DNA of 44,852 nt from a virus (IMGVR_UViG_3300048586_000879:1-44852), one strand, 5' to 3'. Numbered from the stretch's first letter, positions 1 through 7,696 are shown. Program-made: numbers and translations. Notes: generated by a model from the letters alone, not told the origin.

Positions 1-89
1 CCGACGCTGGCGATATTTCTGCCCCACCGGCCACCCGCGCGCTTGACCGCAGGAACACGCGCGTCTAAGGCGCCGCTTCACCGACTGAC

Positions 90-165
90 GGCCCCTTCGT
101 CTAGCGGTCTAGGACGTCGCCCTTTCACGGCGAAAACACGGGTTCGAGTCCCGTAGGGGTCACCA
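90..165 (+). tRNA. tRNA-Glu (TTC anticodon), integration target
   Basis: The sequence folds as a standard cloverleaf. The acceptor strand GGCCCCT pairs with AGGGGTC (one G-U), the anticodon stem TCGCC/GGCGA encloses the loop CTTTCAC with anticodon TTC, and the T arm is CGGGTTCGAGTCCCG. The discriminator is A162 and CCA is encoded at 163-165. It sits beside a leftward integrase gene, so it is most likely the host gene whose 3' end serves as the bacterial attachment site. I did not see a second copy of its 3' end in the window. Confidence 0.95.
141..165 (+). other. Probable attL core in the tRNA-Glu 3' end
   Basis: Temperate phages with tyrosine integrases commonly use the T-arm and acceptor end of a tRNA gene as the crossover core. 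Here the integrase lies just inside, with its 3' end towards the tRNA. The core limits are inferred. The matching attR would contain a copy of this segment and must lie beyond position 44852. Confidence 0.5.
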
Positions 166-172
166 TCGGCAG

Positions 173-496
173 TTATCTGCCGTTCTTCCCGGAGCCGGGA
201 AATACCGAATCGGTCGGTTCCCCCAGCAGTTCCCCCACGGGTTCCCCCAGCGCCTGATTTGCGCGCTCCAAAATGTCGGCCGGCCAAGGGCCGTAGATGA
301 CGCCCGAACCGGGCGCAGGTTCACCGGGATCAAGGATCTTCGTGTCGAATCGATAACGAAATCCGCGCACGTCGTTCTCGGGCTCGGGATTGGAAATGAA
401 GACGCGATAGCCCTCGCCCTTCGATGCGGCCCGTCGACATAACTGCTCGGTGAGGGCCGCCAACTGCTCGGCGGTGTGGTGTTCGAAAAAGCTCAT
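173..496 (-). CDS. Small hypothetical protein between integrase and attL
   Basis: The gene encodes 107 residues starting MSFFEHHTAEQ. The start at 496 lies just downstream of the integrase stop (498-500), so the two are probably co-transcribed. I do not recognise the family. The middle contains a VRGFRYRFDTKILDPG segment, and the C-terminus carries a short repeat (LGEPVGELLGEPT) encoded by tandem 12-bp DNA repeats. The stop is only a few bases from the tRNA, so the reading frame is entirely prophage DNA. A longer reading from 529 would overlap the integrase and is less likely. Confidence 0.6.
   Translation of the reverse strand: MSFFEHHTAEQLAALTEQLCRRAASKGEGYRVFISNPEPENDVRGFRYRFDTKILDPGEPAPGSGVIYGPWPADILERANQALGEPVGELLGEPTDSVFPGSGKNGR
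216..251 (+). repeat. Three tandem 12-bp repeats near attL
   Basis: Three abutting units share the core GTTCCCCCA: GGTTCCCCCAGC at 216-227, AGTTCCCCCACG at 228-239 and GGTTCCCCCAGC at 240-251. They lie about 50-85 bp from the tRNA end. They also encode the LGEP-VGEL-LGEP run in the overlapping minus-strand protein. Direct repeats this close to an att core may be integrase arm-type binding sites, or simply a coding repeat. Confidence 0.45.
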
Positions 497-497
497 C

Positions 498-1655
498 TCA
501 GCGCCCCATCTTCGAGAACGGCACCGCATTCATCTTCGCCGCGGCGCCCTGTGCGATCGTCAGCGCGCGGGCGCGCTTGCCATAGTGTCGCACCGTCTCG
601 GGCGTCATGCCGAGAATCGCGCCGACGTCGGTGTCGCTGAGCCCGGTTTCGAGCAGGTAGCAGCAGGCGTTCTTACGCAGGCCGTGGAAGGTGTAGAGCG
701 CCTTGCCGTTCGAATCGACGTGCCCGAGCTTCTTCATCATCGCGCGGATCCGCGACTGGATCGCCTCCTCGCTGCCGAACGGCCGGCCGGTGCGGTCATA
801 GAGCACGGTAACCGCCTTCTTCGGCAGCTTGTCGATCTCCTCGCGCCACCACGGGTGGACGGGCACCGCGGCGTCGACGTCGGTCTTGAACTGCGAGAGC
901 TCCATGATGCCAGACTTCAGCCAGGTGTGATGGATGCGAATCACGTCGCTGATGCGCTGGCCGCTGCATAGGCCGGAGACGATCGCGAGCCAGAGCATCG
1001 GTGACGCTTCAATGTGCGCCTCTTTGAGCACGTCGGCCGGCCACGGTTCATGCTCGCCAAGCGGCAGCGGCGCGATATCGCTGGCGGGATTGTCGGGGCG
1101 CCAGTCGCGCTCCGTGGCATAGGTCAGCATCAGCTTCAGGACGTTCAGCCAGTTGTTGGCCTTGCCCGGCGTTTCGGCGAGGCCGTCGCGGAGCTCATGG
1201 ATATGGACCGGCCGGATGCCCTTCACATCGAGGTCGCGCACCGCGGTGCGTTTGTGCGTCTTCTGATTTTCGTAGATGAAGTCCGGATCCTCAAACATCG
1301 CGACATAGCGCAGATAATTCTCGATCGTGTTCGGCGAGTAGGGCTTGATGCCCTTCTCCGGCTCGCCCTCGCGCTTCTTCCGCTTGCGCTGCTTCTTCGT
1401 CCAGCCCTTCGCGAGCGCAGCACGAAACGACTGCGCCAGCGCCCAGAAGCTGCCCGGCTCTGGCGCGTTGCGTGTCTCGGGCGCGGCGGTATATTCGGCA
1501 TTGACCCGCGCGAGCTCGACCGCGAAGCGCGGGTCGGTCGGGGCAGGGAGTTTGACGTAGATGTCCTTCCGCTTCCCCGCCTCATCATAGTAGCGGAAGC
1601 GGCGATAGGTGCTGCCCTTCTTCTGGCACACTCCGGGGATGTTCAAGCGTCCCAT
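498..1655 (-). CDS. int: Tyrosine site-specific integrase
   Basis: This 385-residue protein should catalyse prophage integration and, with an excision factor, excision. An N-terminal Arg/Lys-rich DNA-binding region (about 1-105) and a SAM-like core-binding domain (about 105-190) precede the catalytic domain. The visible catalytic residues are R234 (GQRISD), probably K257 in a beta-hairpin, H324 and R327 (FHGLRKNA), and the nucleophile Y358 (VRHYGKRA). The usual LGH of box III reads LGM here (M350), so the conserved third-box His/Trp seems to be absent. The gene lies beside tRNA-Glu and overlaps the excisionase-like gene by 13 nt. Confidence 0.95.
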   Translation of the reverse strand: MGRLNIPGVCQKKGSTYRRFRYYDEAGKRKDIYVKLPAPTDPRFAVELARVNAEYTAAPETRNAPEPGSFWALAQSFRAALAKGWTKKQRKRKKREGEPEKGIKPYSPNTIENYLRYVAMFEDPDFIYENQKTHKRTAVRDLDVKGIRPVHIHELRDGLAETPGKANNWLNVLKLMLTYATERDWRPDNPASDIAPLPLGEHEPWPADVLKEAHIEASPMLWLAIVSGLCSGQRISDVIRIHHTWLKSGIMELSQFKTDVDAAVPVHPWWREEIDKLPKKAVTVLYDRTGRPFGSEEAIQSRIRAMMKKLGHVDSNGKALYTFHGLRKNACCYLLETGLSDTDVGAILGMTPETVRHYGKRARALTIAQGAAAKMNAVPFSKMGR

Positions 1656-1876
1656 CCCGTCGAGGTGTCACCGAAACCGCTGCGGCCGTCAATATAGGCG
1701 TCGAGCAGCCGGATATCCCAGAGCTTCACATTACCGTTCGTGTCGCTGTGGGGGGGCAGGAGGCGCTGCTCGACGGCTTCGCGGAATTTGGTGCGGCCAC
1801 GGCCGACATAGGCCGCAGCCGTCTCTTCGTCGACCAGGCGGGGCGTTATTGCAGCGATGGTGGAGTGCTTACCCAT
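1643..1876 (-). CDS. Excisionase-like HTH protein
   Basis: This is a 77-residue basic protein. Residues about 14-60 (LVDEETAAAYVGRGRTKFRE) look like the MerR/AlpA-type winged HTH used by phage excisionases and helix-turn-helix adaptor proteins. It lies immediately upstream of the integrase and overlaps it by 13 nt, and it overlaps the upstream DUF1643 gene by 8 nt. Its position suggests a directionality factor controlled by the leftward early promoter. That role is inferred from family and place. Confidence 0.7.
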   Translation of the reverse strand: MGKHSTIAAITPRLVDEETAAAYVGRGRTKFREAVEQRLLPPHSDTNGNVKLWDIRLLDAYIDGRSGFGDTSTGWDA

Positions 1877-2459
1877 CGCGACCCCTCCAAAGGATCGGTG
1901 GCGCCAACGGGTCTATGCGATGCTTGCCACGCGCCATGGGATGCGTCGGCGCGCCGCTCTTCGTCTTGCCCCAGCACCAAAGATCAGGATACGGCGCGGC
2001 GCCGGTCTGAATTTCCTCGATGACGCTTTCGTTCCATTCCCAGTCGATGTCGTTTGCGATGTTGCCGAAACAGACGAAGACTTGATCGGCCGCCTTTGCG
2101 ATACGGGCGACGTGATCGCGATTGGCGAATAACTCATCGCGGTCACCCCATTCCCCGGCGAAGGCGCGCTGCACGCGTTCGCGACACACGGCCGGGTCGC
2201 TCGCGACAAAGCTGTAGAAGTTCACGGCGTCGTAGCCGCCGAATCCATAATGCTGGCACCATCGGATCCACCAAAGCGAGGTCGGGTCATCACGATCCTC
2301 GCCAGCATCCGACGGGTTGCAACCGATCATGCAAGCTATCGGCCCCGGTCCCCATCGGCGACCGAGCGTGCGCCGGATCCCCGGCGAAGGGAAGAAAGCG
2401 GAGCGGCGCAGAATCGGCTCGCCCAAAAGGTCGACGTCGAGGGTGACAGCTTTTGTCAT
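1869..2459 (-). CDS. DUF1643 family protein
   Basis: The protein has 196 residues and starts at MTKAVTLDVDLL. The start at 2459 overlaps the preceding stop in an ATGA. The body has the pattern of DUF1643 proteins: IACMIGCNPSDAGEDRDDPT near residue 40, then NFYSFVASDP, and FVCFGNIAND after residue 120. The molecular function of DUF1643 is not established. A longer reading from 2507 would run into the upstream gene. The first six residues and the DNA around the start are identical to those of the preceding gene. Confidence 0.8.
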   Translation of the reverse strand: MTKAVTLDVDLLGEPILRRSAFFPSPGIRRTLGRRWGPGPIACMIGCNPSDAGEDRDDPTSLWWIRWCQHYGFGGYDAVNFYSFVASDPAVCRERVQRAFAGEWGDRDELFANRDHVARIAKAADQVFVCFGNIANDIDWEWNESVIEEIQTGAAPYPDLWCWGKTKSGAPTHPMARGKHRIDPLAPPILWRGRDG

Positions 2460-2463
2460 GCCG
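2441..2463. repeat. 23-bp direct repeat over a start codon, copy 1
   Basis: The 23 bases here are identical to 3013-3035. Each copy contains a start codon, read on the minus strand, and the codons for MTKAVT. The transcript would have TGACA and TGTCA facing each other across five bases, beginning one base after the A of the start codon. Confidence 0.85.
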
Positions 2464-3031
2464 GCGCTCCATCTAGTAGGCGCCGCGCCTGGTTCGTCCA
2501 ATGGCAAGGAAGTGTTGCTTTTCCTTGGTGACAGTCATGCTCGTAGATTGCTGTCGCGAGCATCTCCCGGAGGGCGGTGATCTCACGACGCTGCCGCGAA
2601 ACCTCCGGCAAGTTGGGCAGCGACATATCCGAGGCAATGCCGCGCGCATCCGCCTGCTTGATGGCGCAGGGTCCACACCGGACACGATCGCCATATTCGA
2701 AGCACATATCTGGCGTCGGGCAGATGCCCTCGACATCATCGCGCCAGATCAGGCGCTGCGCGTCGGTCATCGTGCGCCTGTCGCGCTCCCTTAGCGAAGA
2801 GAGTTCGCCGGAGGCTTCGGTTTGCGGCGGCGCAGCCGGCGCCAACTCATAGGTGATGCCGTCCCGCGGCCCGTTGGGCCCGTTTGGGTGCGAATGCTGA
2901 ATTGCCTCGGCGAGCGTGTAGCGGCCGGCATCGGCCACGTTGCTGGTATAGCCCTGCGCATTCGGGCGATAATACATGCCGTACTTGCAGATCAGGTACT
3001 CGGCAGCGTCGGGGGTGACAGCTTTTGTCAT
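2456..3031 (-). CDS. Hypothetical protein with Cys-rich centre
   Basis: This is a 191-residue protein of unknown function. Residues 12-60 (YLICKYGMYYRPNAQGYTSN) form a compact conserved-looking module. A Cys cluster follows at about 102-122, ending in CGPCAIKQA, which could bind metal. The C-terminal part is helical. The gene overlaps both neighbours by 4 nt (ATGA), so it is translated as part of the leftward early operon. It shares the MTKAVT N-terminus with the next gene. Confidence 0.65.
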   Translation of the reverse strand: MTKAVTPDAAEYLICKYGMYYRPNAQGYTSNVADAGRYTLAEAIQHSHPNGPNGPRDGITYELAPAAPPQTEASGELSSLRERDRRTMTDAQRLIWRDDVEGICPTPDMCFEYGDRVRCGPCAIKQADARGIASDMSLPNLPEVSRQRREITALREMLATAIYEHDCHQGKATLPCHWTNQARRLLDGAPA

Positions 3032-3035
3032 GCCG
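3013..3035. repeat. 23-bp direct repeat over a start codon, copy 2
   Basis: This is an exact copy of 2441-2463, spanning the start of the gene at 2456-3031. The two genes diverge after the sixth codon, so the shared part is the initiation region and not a gene duplication that can still be recognised. Confidence 0.85.
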
Positions 3036-3801
3036 CCTCCTCACTGTCGGAGATTGCCGACATGAAGGTGTCGATCGAATCGGCGAGCGGCCGGACCTTC
3101 TTCGCCAGCTCGGCGAGCCCGCCATAGGTCTGCGCGACGCCGAGCCTGTGGACCATGCCGACGGCGCGCGCGAAGTTGTCGCCGCCGAACATGCGGCTGA
3201 CCTCGTGCGGTTCGAGGCCGCAGGCGTCATAGATCGCTTGCAGCTTCTCCTGCGCGTCCTTCGCTTTGTCCTCGGCGCGCCTGACGCGAAACTCGACCTC
3301 ATTCTCGATCCGCTGTTTCGTCGTTTCCTCGTCGCGGGCGACGGCTTTCTCGATCGCCTCGCGCTCGATGCGCCGGTCGAGCTCGCTGGCGCGGCGGAGC
3401 AGCGCGGCGAGAAACTCGCGCGAGATCGGCTCGGCTTCGGTTATCGGCGCCGGCTTGATGACGCGCAGCCCGTTCGGGTGCAGTTCGAAATGACCCCATA
3501 GTTCGGGCAGTTCGCCTTCCTTGATCAGGCCGGGGGCGGTGACCATCCACCATTGCGAGCAATAGCGCGCGATCGCCTCGGCTTTCGCAGGCTGGCGCAT
3601 TTCCTTGACCCAATCCTGACGGCTGACCTTGATCTCGAAACCGGACAGGGAGAGCCCGCGGGAAGGCCACAGGCCCATCGCGACGGCGTCGGCCCAGCGG
3701 CGCGCGCGGCCACCAGTGGCGTCGCCGACCTCGAAGAACAGGGCATATTCGGGGGCGCAGAACTTCCTCGACAGCGCGGCGCGGATGTCTTCGGACCTCA
3801 T
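3028..3801 (-). CDS. PD-(D/E)XK nuclease-like protein with long helical tail
   Basis: The protein has 257 residues. The N-terminal half (about 1-115) reads as a nuclease-like fold: an ADAVAMGLWPSRG strand-helix, then GFEIKVSRQDWVKEM with the E-x-K pair, then KAEAIARYCSQWWMVTAPG and a Trp-Gly pair. This is the pattern of small PD-(D/E)XK and MmcB-like phage proteins. Residues about 125-200 are a highly charged helix, probably a coiled coil. The substrate is not evident. The gene overlaps both neighbours by ATGA. Confidence 0.6.
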   Translation of the reverse strand: MRSEDIRAALSRKFCAPEYALFFEVGDATGGRARRWADAVAMGLWPSRGLSLSGFEIKVSRQDWVKEMRQPAKAEAIARYCSQWWMVTAPGLIKEGELPELWGHFELHPNGLRVIKPAPITEAEPISREFLAALLRRASELDRRIEREAIEKAVARDEETTKQRIENEVEFRVRRAEDKAKDAQEKLQAIYDACGLEPHEVSRMFGGDNFARAVGMVHRLGVAQTYGGLAELAKKVRPLADSIDTFMSAISDSEEAA

Positions 3802-4388
3802 GCCGCCTCTCCAGTCGCGAGCGCGGCGCTAACGGCCGCGTAAGCGAGATCCGACAGCCAGGCGCGGCGCATGCCATCGTCCATGTCGTCGTTGACCAGA
3901 GGCGTCATCGCCTCGACGGCGCGCGCTATCGCGGTAGGCGACAGGGCATAGCCCCGCGCGCACGCTGCCTGCACTCGGGCGCGGCGCCTGGCGCTTTCCC
4001 ATTCGTTCCATTTCTCATCGACGACGGCAGAATCCTCGGTCGCGTGAAAGCCCGCGCTGAATATGGCGCGCGGCAGACCTCCGCCCGCGTGCGCTACGGC
4101 GGGAGGCCAAGGGCCGCGGTCCCACACCTTGCCGTAATCGACGACAACGCTCCTGACGACGCTCTCCGAGCCGACGAAGGCGGGATAGAAATGGAGGCCG
4201 CTCATCACCGACAGGAAGACGCAGCCGGTGCGCGCGACCTCGTCGAGCTCGTCGGGGCGCAGCTGCCAGCAGCTGACGTTGCACGGGCCCTCCGGCTGGC
4301 GGAAGGTATGCAGATCCCGCACGTCGTCCCGGTCGGGCGGCGCCGTGAAAGTGAAGTTGCTGCCGGGGAAGTTGATTGCGTCAGCCAT
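3798..4388 (-). CDS. Hypothetical phage protein
   Basis: The protein has 196 residues and starts MADAINFPGSNF. The start at 4388 was chosen because longer readings run out of frame through the upstream HTH gene. The N-terminal half contains a PEGPCNVSCWQLRPDE segment and a VFLSVMSGLHFYP strand-rich stretch. The C-terminal half (about 130-196) is a separate helical region rich in Arg and Ala, so two fused modules are possible. I do not recognise either. The gene overlaps the next by 4 nt. Confidence 0.55.
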   Translation of the reverse strand: MADAINFPGSNFTFTAPPDRDDVRDLHTFRQPEGPCNVSCWQLRPDELDEVARTGCVFLSVMSGLHFYPAFVGSESVVRSVVVDYGKVWDRGPWPPAVAHAGGGLPRAIFSAGFHATEDSAVVDEKWNEWESARRRARVQAACARGYALSPTAIARAVEAMTPLVNDDMDDGMRRAWLSDLAYAAVSAALATGEAA

Positions 4389-4605
4389 GGGCCGCGTCCT
4401 CAACATCGAGCAGCACATATGCCTTCGCGCTGACATCGTAGCGCACGTGCGGGGGCTTCGCCGCCATGAACGCAGCGATGTCGGCGGAGGCCTGCGGCAC
4501 CGACACATCGAATTCCCGGATGAGGTCGGCGCGGCGGATCTGTCCGAACTGCTTCAGGCTAGCCGCGATGAACTCCTGTCGCCGGTCTTTGAACCAGCTG
4601 CTCAT
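4381..4605 (-). CDS. Small winged-HTH protein
   Basis: The gene encodes 74 residues (MSSWFKDRRQEF). Residues about 18-50 (FGQIRRADLIREFDVSVPQASADI) match a DeoR/WYL-type helix-turn-helix that recognises DNA, followed by a short wing (VRYDVSAKAYVL). There is no effector domain, so it may be an accessory transcription factor or antirepressor-like regulator of the early operon. It overlaps the upstream gene by ATGA and the downstream gene by 8 nt. Confidence 0.65.
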   Translation of the reverse strand: MSSWFKDRRQEFIAASLKQFGQIRRADLIREFDVSVPQASADIAAFMAAKPPHVRYDVSAKAYVLLDVEDAAHG

Positions 4606-4862
4606 TCGCCAGTTGCCGCTTCGCCATCGTCGGCCGGGACGCGTTCGGCCTCGCGCTCGGCGTGCAATTCTTCGACCGCCTTCGCGAGACGCCAGGCGAG
4701 ATCGACGCCATAACCCTGCTCGGGTGCCGGCTTCATGCGGGTCACCGCCGCGATGGTGTCGTAGGCGTGCGCCTTCGGGGCAAGCTCGGCGATCTCGCGG
4801 CGAAGGCTCACGATTTCGTTATGAGACTGCTGAAGAAGGCTGATCATTTCGGGGCGGTCCAT
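4602..4862 (-). CDS. Small hypothetical protein, coiled coil
   Basis: This 86-residue protein starts MDRPEMISLLQQ. The start at 4862 is preceded by an AGGAG ribosome-binding site nine bases upstream, and the alternative from 4964 would overlap the upstream gene. Residues about 5-30 (LLQQSHNEIVSLRREIAELAPK) form a heptad-like helix. No enzymatic motif is visible. The C-terminus is acidic and rich in Glu and Ala. Confidence 0.6.
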   Translation of the reverse strand: MDRPEMISLLQQSHNEIVSLRREIAELAPKAHAYDTIAAVTRMKPAPEQGYGVDLAWRLAKAVEELHAEREAERVPADDGEAATGE

Positions 4863-4872
4863 TGAAAATCTC

Positions 4873-5310
4873 CTATCGTTGGTCGGCTTGGGGGTGCGTG
4901 ATGCTGCGGACCCACTCGGCGAACTCGCCGGTTTCCCGGCAGGCGCGCTCGTAGATCTCGTCAAAATTCTGGTGATGGATGGCGATCGTCGACGACTGCC
5001 GCTCGCCTTGGGCCTTCAGGTCGGCGTTTTCCTTGCGGAGCGCGGCGAGCTCGTCGCTGCCATCGTCGTCATCCCAATGCCTGTTGAGCAGCGCCGCGAC
5101 CTTTTCGGCCACGTCCTGCCGTTCGGCGAGGTAGAGCGTCGTGATCAGCACCGGCATGATCAGGCTGATCGACGTGCTGCCATCCTCGTTGGTCACCGGC
5201 GCCTTCTGATAATGCACCGCGATGTGCTCGCCGCGCAGATCCTCGCGATCGAGATTTGCCAGATAACGGGTGGCGCCGACGGTGAAGGCGATGTGGGGGG
5301 CGTCGGTCAT
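4873..5310 (-). CDS. Hypothetical protein, DUF-type early protein
   Basis: The protein has 145 residues. The first 85 (IAFTVGATRYLANLDREDL, then VLITTLYLAERQDVAEKVAALLNRHW) form an alpha/beta module, followed by an acidic linker DDDDGSDE. A coiled-coil helix (ELAALRKENADLKAQG) and a C-terminal helix complete it. I do not recognise the family. Translation is coupled to the Gp37/Gp68-like gene by an ATGA overlap. Confidence 0.6.
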   Translation of the reverse strand: MTDAPHIAFTVGATRYLANLDREDLRGEHIAVHYQKAPVTNEDGSTSISLIMPVLITTLYLAERQDVAEKVAALLNRHWDDDDGSDELAALRKENADLKAQGERQSSTIAIHHQNFDEIYERACRETGEFAEWVRSITHPQADQR

Positions 5311-6392
5311 GCTGGCATCTCCCGATGCTCGCGGCCATCAAGCAGATGCCCCGCCTTCCGAACGCCGACGCGGTCGACGTAGACGACGCGATCGCCGTGA
5401 AAGCCGGTACCGCCTGCGAGATTGTGCCATTGCCCCTTGGGGCGCTCATGTTGCCAGCGGCCGCAATCGCGCCAGTCCGGATCGTCGACGTCGCGATCGA
5501 AGACCGGCAGGTACTCGCCCCACTGCTTGAAATGAAAGGTGACGCCGTTCTGCGCGCAAGCATCGCGGATCTGGCGCACCCAGTCAGGATGGAGCGGCCG
5601 GGCGCCCTTGCCGCTCTCTCCGCCGACAATGATCAGATCGATCGCGCGCTCGTCGCTGACGCCTGAATAATCGCATTTCGAGCAGCATTCGTACTGCCCG
5701 GTCGACGGGTCCATGGCGGGTGCGTAACCGTCATCATCCCGCCAGTTCTCGCACTCGTGATAAAAGTCAGACCCGATCTCCGGCGGCAGGGCGCCTAGCA
5801 TCGGCTCGACGGAAACGAAGGCGACGGGAATTTCATGGATGAGCTTGACGGCGCGGAGCTTGGGAATGTCACGGCGCCACTCGGCGGCATTGCAGACCGT
5901 GATACCGATCCAGACATTCGACGGCACGCCCTCGGGAAACATCTTGGTCAGCATGTCGTGGGCGTTGCCGATCCGCTTCGTCAGCAGCATCCAGTCGAGC
6001 CAAGGCGTAGCGCGGATCATGTCGGCGATCTCGGTGCGCCATTCATCGGGCACATGCTTGTCGGCCCAATCGGACAGCGAGCTACAGAACACGCGCAGGC
6101 GCACCCCCGCCTCGGCTGCTATGCGATTCCAGCGGAGTGGCTTCTTCCGGTTCGCCGGCGAGGTCTGCTCGCGCGCGCCGCCCGGGCCCCAGACGATCGG
6201 CGGCTTGCCGGTTTTCTCGCGCATCGCGTTGACGCGGGCGTTCGTGAATTCCCTGGCATAGCAATGGTCGCACGCCGGGCTGACCTCTTGGCATCCGATC
6301 CAGAAGTTCATGGTCAGATCGGCCCAGCTGATGCCTGTGCCTTCGCGTTCGAGCAGCTTGACGGCAGCTTGGGGGAGCGTGCGGACCGTCAT
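5307..6392 (-). CDS. Phage Gp37/Gp68 family (DUF5131) protein
   Basis: The 361-residue protein resembles the Gp37/Gp68 phage family. The N-terminus has MNFWIGCQEVSPACDHCYA, with Cys34, Cys41 and Cys44 arranged as C-x6-C-x2-C, which suggests an iron-sulfur or zinc site of radical-SAM type. The family motifs LLTKR near 136, SNVWIGITV near 158, SVEPMLG near 194 and IIVGGESG near 254 follow. A second Cys group (C214, C236, C237, C240) sits in an insertion before IIVGGESG. The reaction is not known. Start and stop are ATGA-coupled to both neighbours. Confidence 0.85.
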   Translation of the reverse strand: MTVRTLPQAAVKLLEREGTGISWADLTMNFWIGCQEVSPACDHCYAREFTNARVNAMREKTGKPPIVWGPGGAREQTSPANRKKPLRWNRIAAEAGVRLRVFCSSLSDWADKHVPDEWRTEIADMIRATPWLDWMLLTKRIGNAHDMLTKMFPEGVPSNVWIGITVCNAAEWRRDIPKLRAVKLIHEIPVAFVSVEPMLGALPPEIGSDFYHECENWRDDDGYAPAMDPSTGQYECCSKCDYSGVSDERAIDLIIVGGESGKGARPLHPDWVRQIRDACAQNGVTFHFKQWGEYLPVFDRDVDDPDWRDCGRWQHERPKGQWHNLAGGTGFHGDRVVYVDRVGVRKAGHLLDGREHREMPA

Positions 6393-6607
6393 AGCGGCGT
6401 CACCCGGTCGAGCAGATAGCAGCCCGCGACGCCCTTCACCCAGATCACGGCGGAATGGCCGGACAGGATTGCGGCACGCGCGCGCGTGTGGGTTTCGAAA
6501 TCGGTGCCGTCATCCTTACGCAGCACGACGCGCTGGCCGATGCTATAGGCGGCGTTGAAGGTGTCGACCTGGTGCTGCAGGTCGTCGCGGTTCGGGCGGT
6601 CGGCCAT
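6389..6607 (-). CDS. Small hypothetical protein
   Basis: The gene encodes 72 residues. The sequence (YSIGQRVVLRKDDGTDFETHTRARAAILSGHSAVIWVKGVAGCYLLDRVTPL) looks like a small beta-barrel, with an SH3-like run of strands starting at residue 22. Such folds are common in small phage regulators, but no function can be assigned. The start at 6607 overlaps the stop of the upstream gene by one base. Confidence 0.6.
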   Translation of the reverse strand: MADRPNRDDLQHQVDTFNAAYSIGQRVVLRKDDGTDFETHTRARAAILSGHSAVIWVKGVAGCYLLDRVTPL

Positions 6608-6927
6608 CAGTTCGGCCTCACCGGCTCGAGCAGATCCGCCTTCTCCAGCAACGAAGCGGCGACCTCCCGCATCGCGGTCGCGTTCAACTGGACAACGATA
6701 CCGCGGCCTTTCTGCCCATCCTCTCCGTCGAGATAGACCATGATGGCGCCGGTGGTCGGCGAAGTTCCTTCGTCGCCCGTCTCAAGCAACGACGTGAACA
6801 GGCCGTTTCCCTCGCAGAAATGGACAAGGCCGTGCGGCGTGGCGACGTCATGGCAGCCGAGCGGCGTGGTGTTGACTACGCTTCGGGTGAGGCCAGTGAC
6901 GTCCATCTCGATCGGTTCGTCGCTCAA
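6607..6927 (-). CDS. Hypothetical protein, TTG start
   Basis: The protein has 106 residues. The start is TTG at 6927, supported by a GAGGAGA ribosome-binding site eight bases upstream and by overlap with the preceding stop. The central part (GAIMVYLDGEDGQKGRGIVVQLNATAMREVAASLLE) is strand-strand-helix. Members of this type often sit in early operons of alphaproteobacterial phages, but I cannot name a function. Confidence 0.6.
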   Translation of the reverse strand: MSDEPIEMDVTGLTRSVVNTTPLGCHDVATPHGLVHFCEGNGLFTSLLETGDEGTSPTTGAIMVYLDGEDGQKGRGIVVQLNATAMREVAASLLEKADLLEPVRPN

Positions 6928-7256
6928 TTCTCGTCTCCTCGGTTAACTTGGATGTCGACGTCCATGCCAATCGCCTGGCGCACGGCCTCGGCAACCGTCT
7001 CGGCATCGATCGAAACAGCTTGGCTGGGGGCGTCGACCTTGATCGTCGCCGAGAGGCTGGGCGCTTCGAACAGGGCGATGGGCAGTTCCATCTTCAGATT
7101 GATGGCGCGTTCGTTGCGCGCGAGGTTGGGATAACCCGCGGTCGCCTTCACGCTCGGCCGATCGCTGCCGCCTTGCCCGCGGCCGATGGTTAGCCAGAAG
7201 TCGAGCAGCATGACGTTCTTGCCGTTCGCTCTGCTCTCATAGCCCCAGGTCTTCAC
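6924..7256 (-). CDS. Hypothetical protein, GTG start
   Basis: The protein has 110 residues, with a GTG start at 7256 overlapping the upstream stop as GTGA. The first 75 residues are strand-rich (VMLLDFWLTIGRGQGG, RAINLKMELPIALFEAPSLSATIKV). A helical segment (SIDAETVAEAVRQAIGMDVDIQV) follows. No catalytic pattern is visible. It may be a DNA-binding accessory protein, but nothing proves that. Confidence 0.6.
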   Translation of the reverse strand: MKTWGYESRANGKNVMLLDFWLTIGRGQGGSDRPSVKATAGYPNLARNERAINLKMELPIALFEAPSLSATIKVDAPSQAVSIDAETVAEAVRQAIGMDVDIQVNRGDEN

Positions 7257-7696
7257 GCCGCCCTCGTCTGGAAAGGAAAGATCACGCCGTCGAGCAGCGG
7301 TCCGAGCGGGGCTTCGGGGTCATATTGGCGCAGATATTTCGCGCGCTCCTGGAGCCATGCCTGGTACGGCCAGAAACGACGCTCGCCGAAGGGATAGCCG
7401 CGCTTCAGCGCGCTCACGCGCATGCTGTAGGTTGCGTCGGCCGGGAGCGCCGCATGGATCTCGGCGATCTTCGCGCGGGCGCGCGCCGGATAGTCCATGT
7501 CGATTGTGCCGCCATCGGGCTTGCCTTCCTTCAGCGCCTGGTTGTCGGCGTGGAGCAGCGCGTTCGCCTGGCGGCTGGCGCGATAGGTGGCGGCGAGACT
7601 GCGGATGATCTCCGCATCGCGGTGCCGCCCCTCGCTGATGAGGCGCGCGCGCAGGTCTTCGGCCTCGCGCAGCTTGAGATCGGCGCGGGCGGTCAT
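7253..7696 (-). CDS. Hypothetical helical protein
   Basis: The protein has 147 residues. A long N-terminal helix (LKLREAEDLRARLISEGRHRDAEIIRSLAATYRASRQANALL) resembles a coiled coil. The remainder contains YPFGERRFWPYQAWLQERAKYL, a Trp/Arg-rich motif seen in uncharacterised phage early proteins that may bind nucleic acid. It is ATGA-coupled to the DHH phosphoesterase upstream, which may suggest a joint role in nucleotide metabolism. Confidence 0.6.
   Translation of the reverse strand: MTARADLKLREAEDLRARLISEGRHRDAEIIRSLAATYRASRQANALLHADNQALKEGKPDGGTIDMDYPARARAKIAEIHAALPADATYSMRVSALKRGYPFGERRFWPYQAWLQERAKYLRQYDPEAPLGPLLDGVIFPFQTRAA

Noticed and set aside
1-89. Gene or promoter upstream of tRNA-Glu
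   Set aside because: The stretch is host flank of 89 bp with no convincing frame or promoter hexamers.
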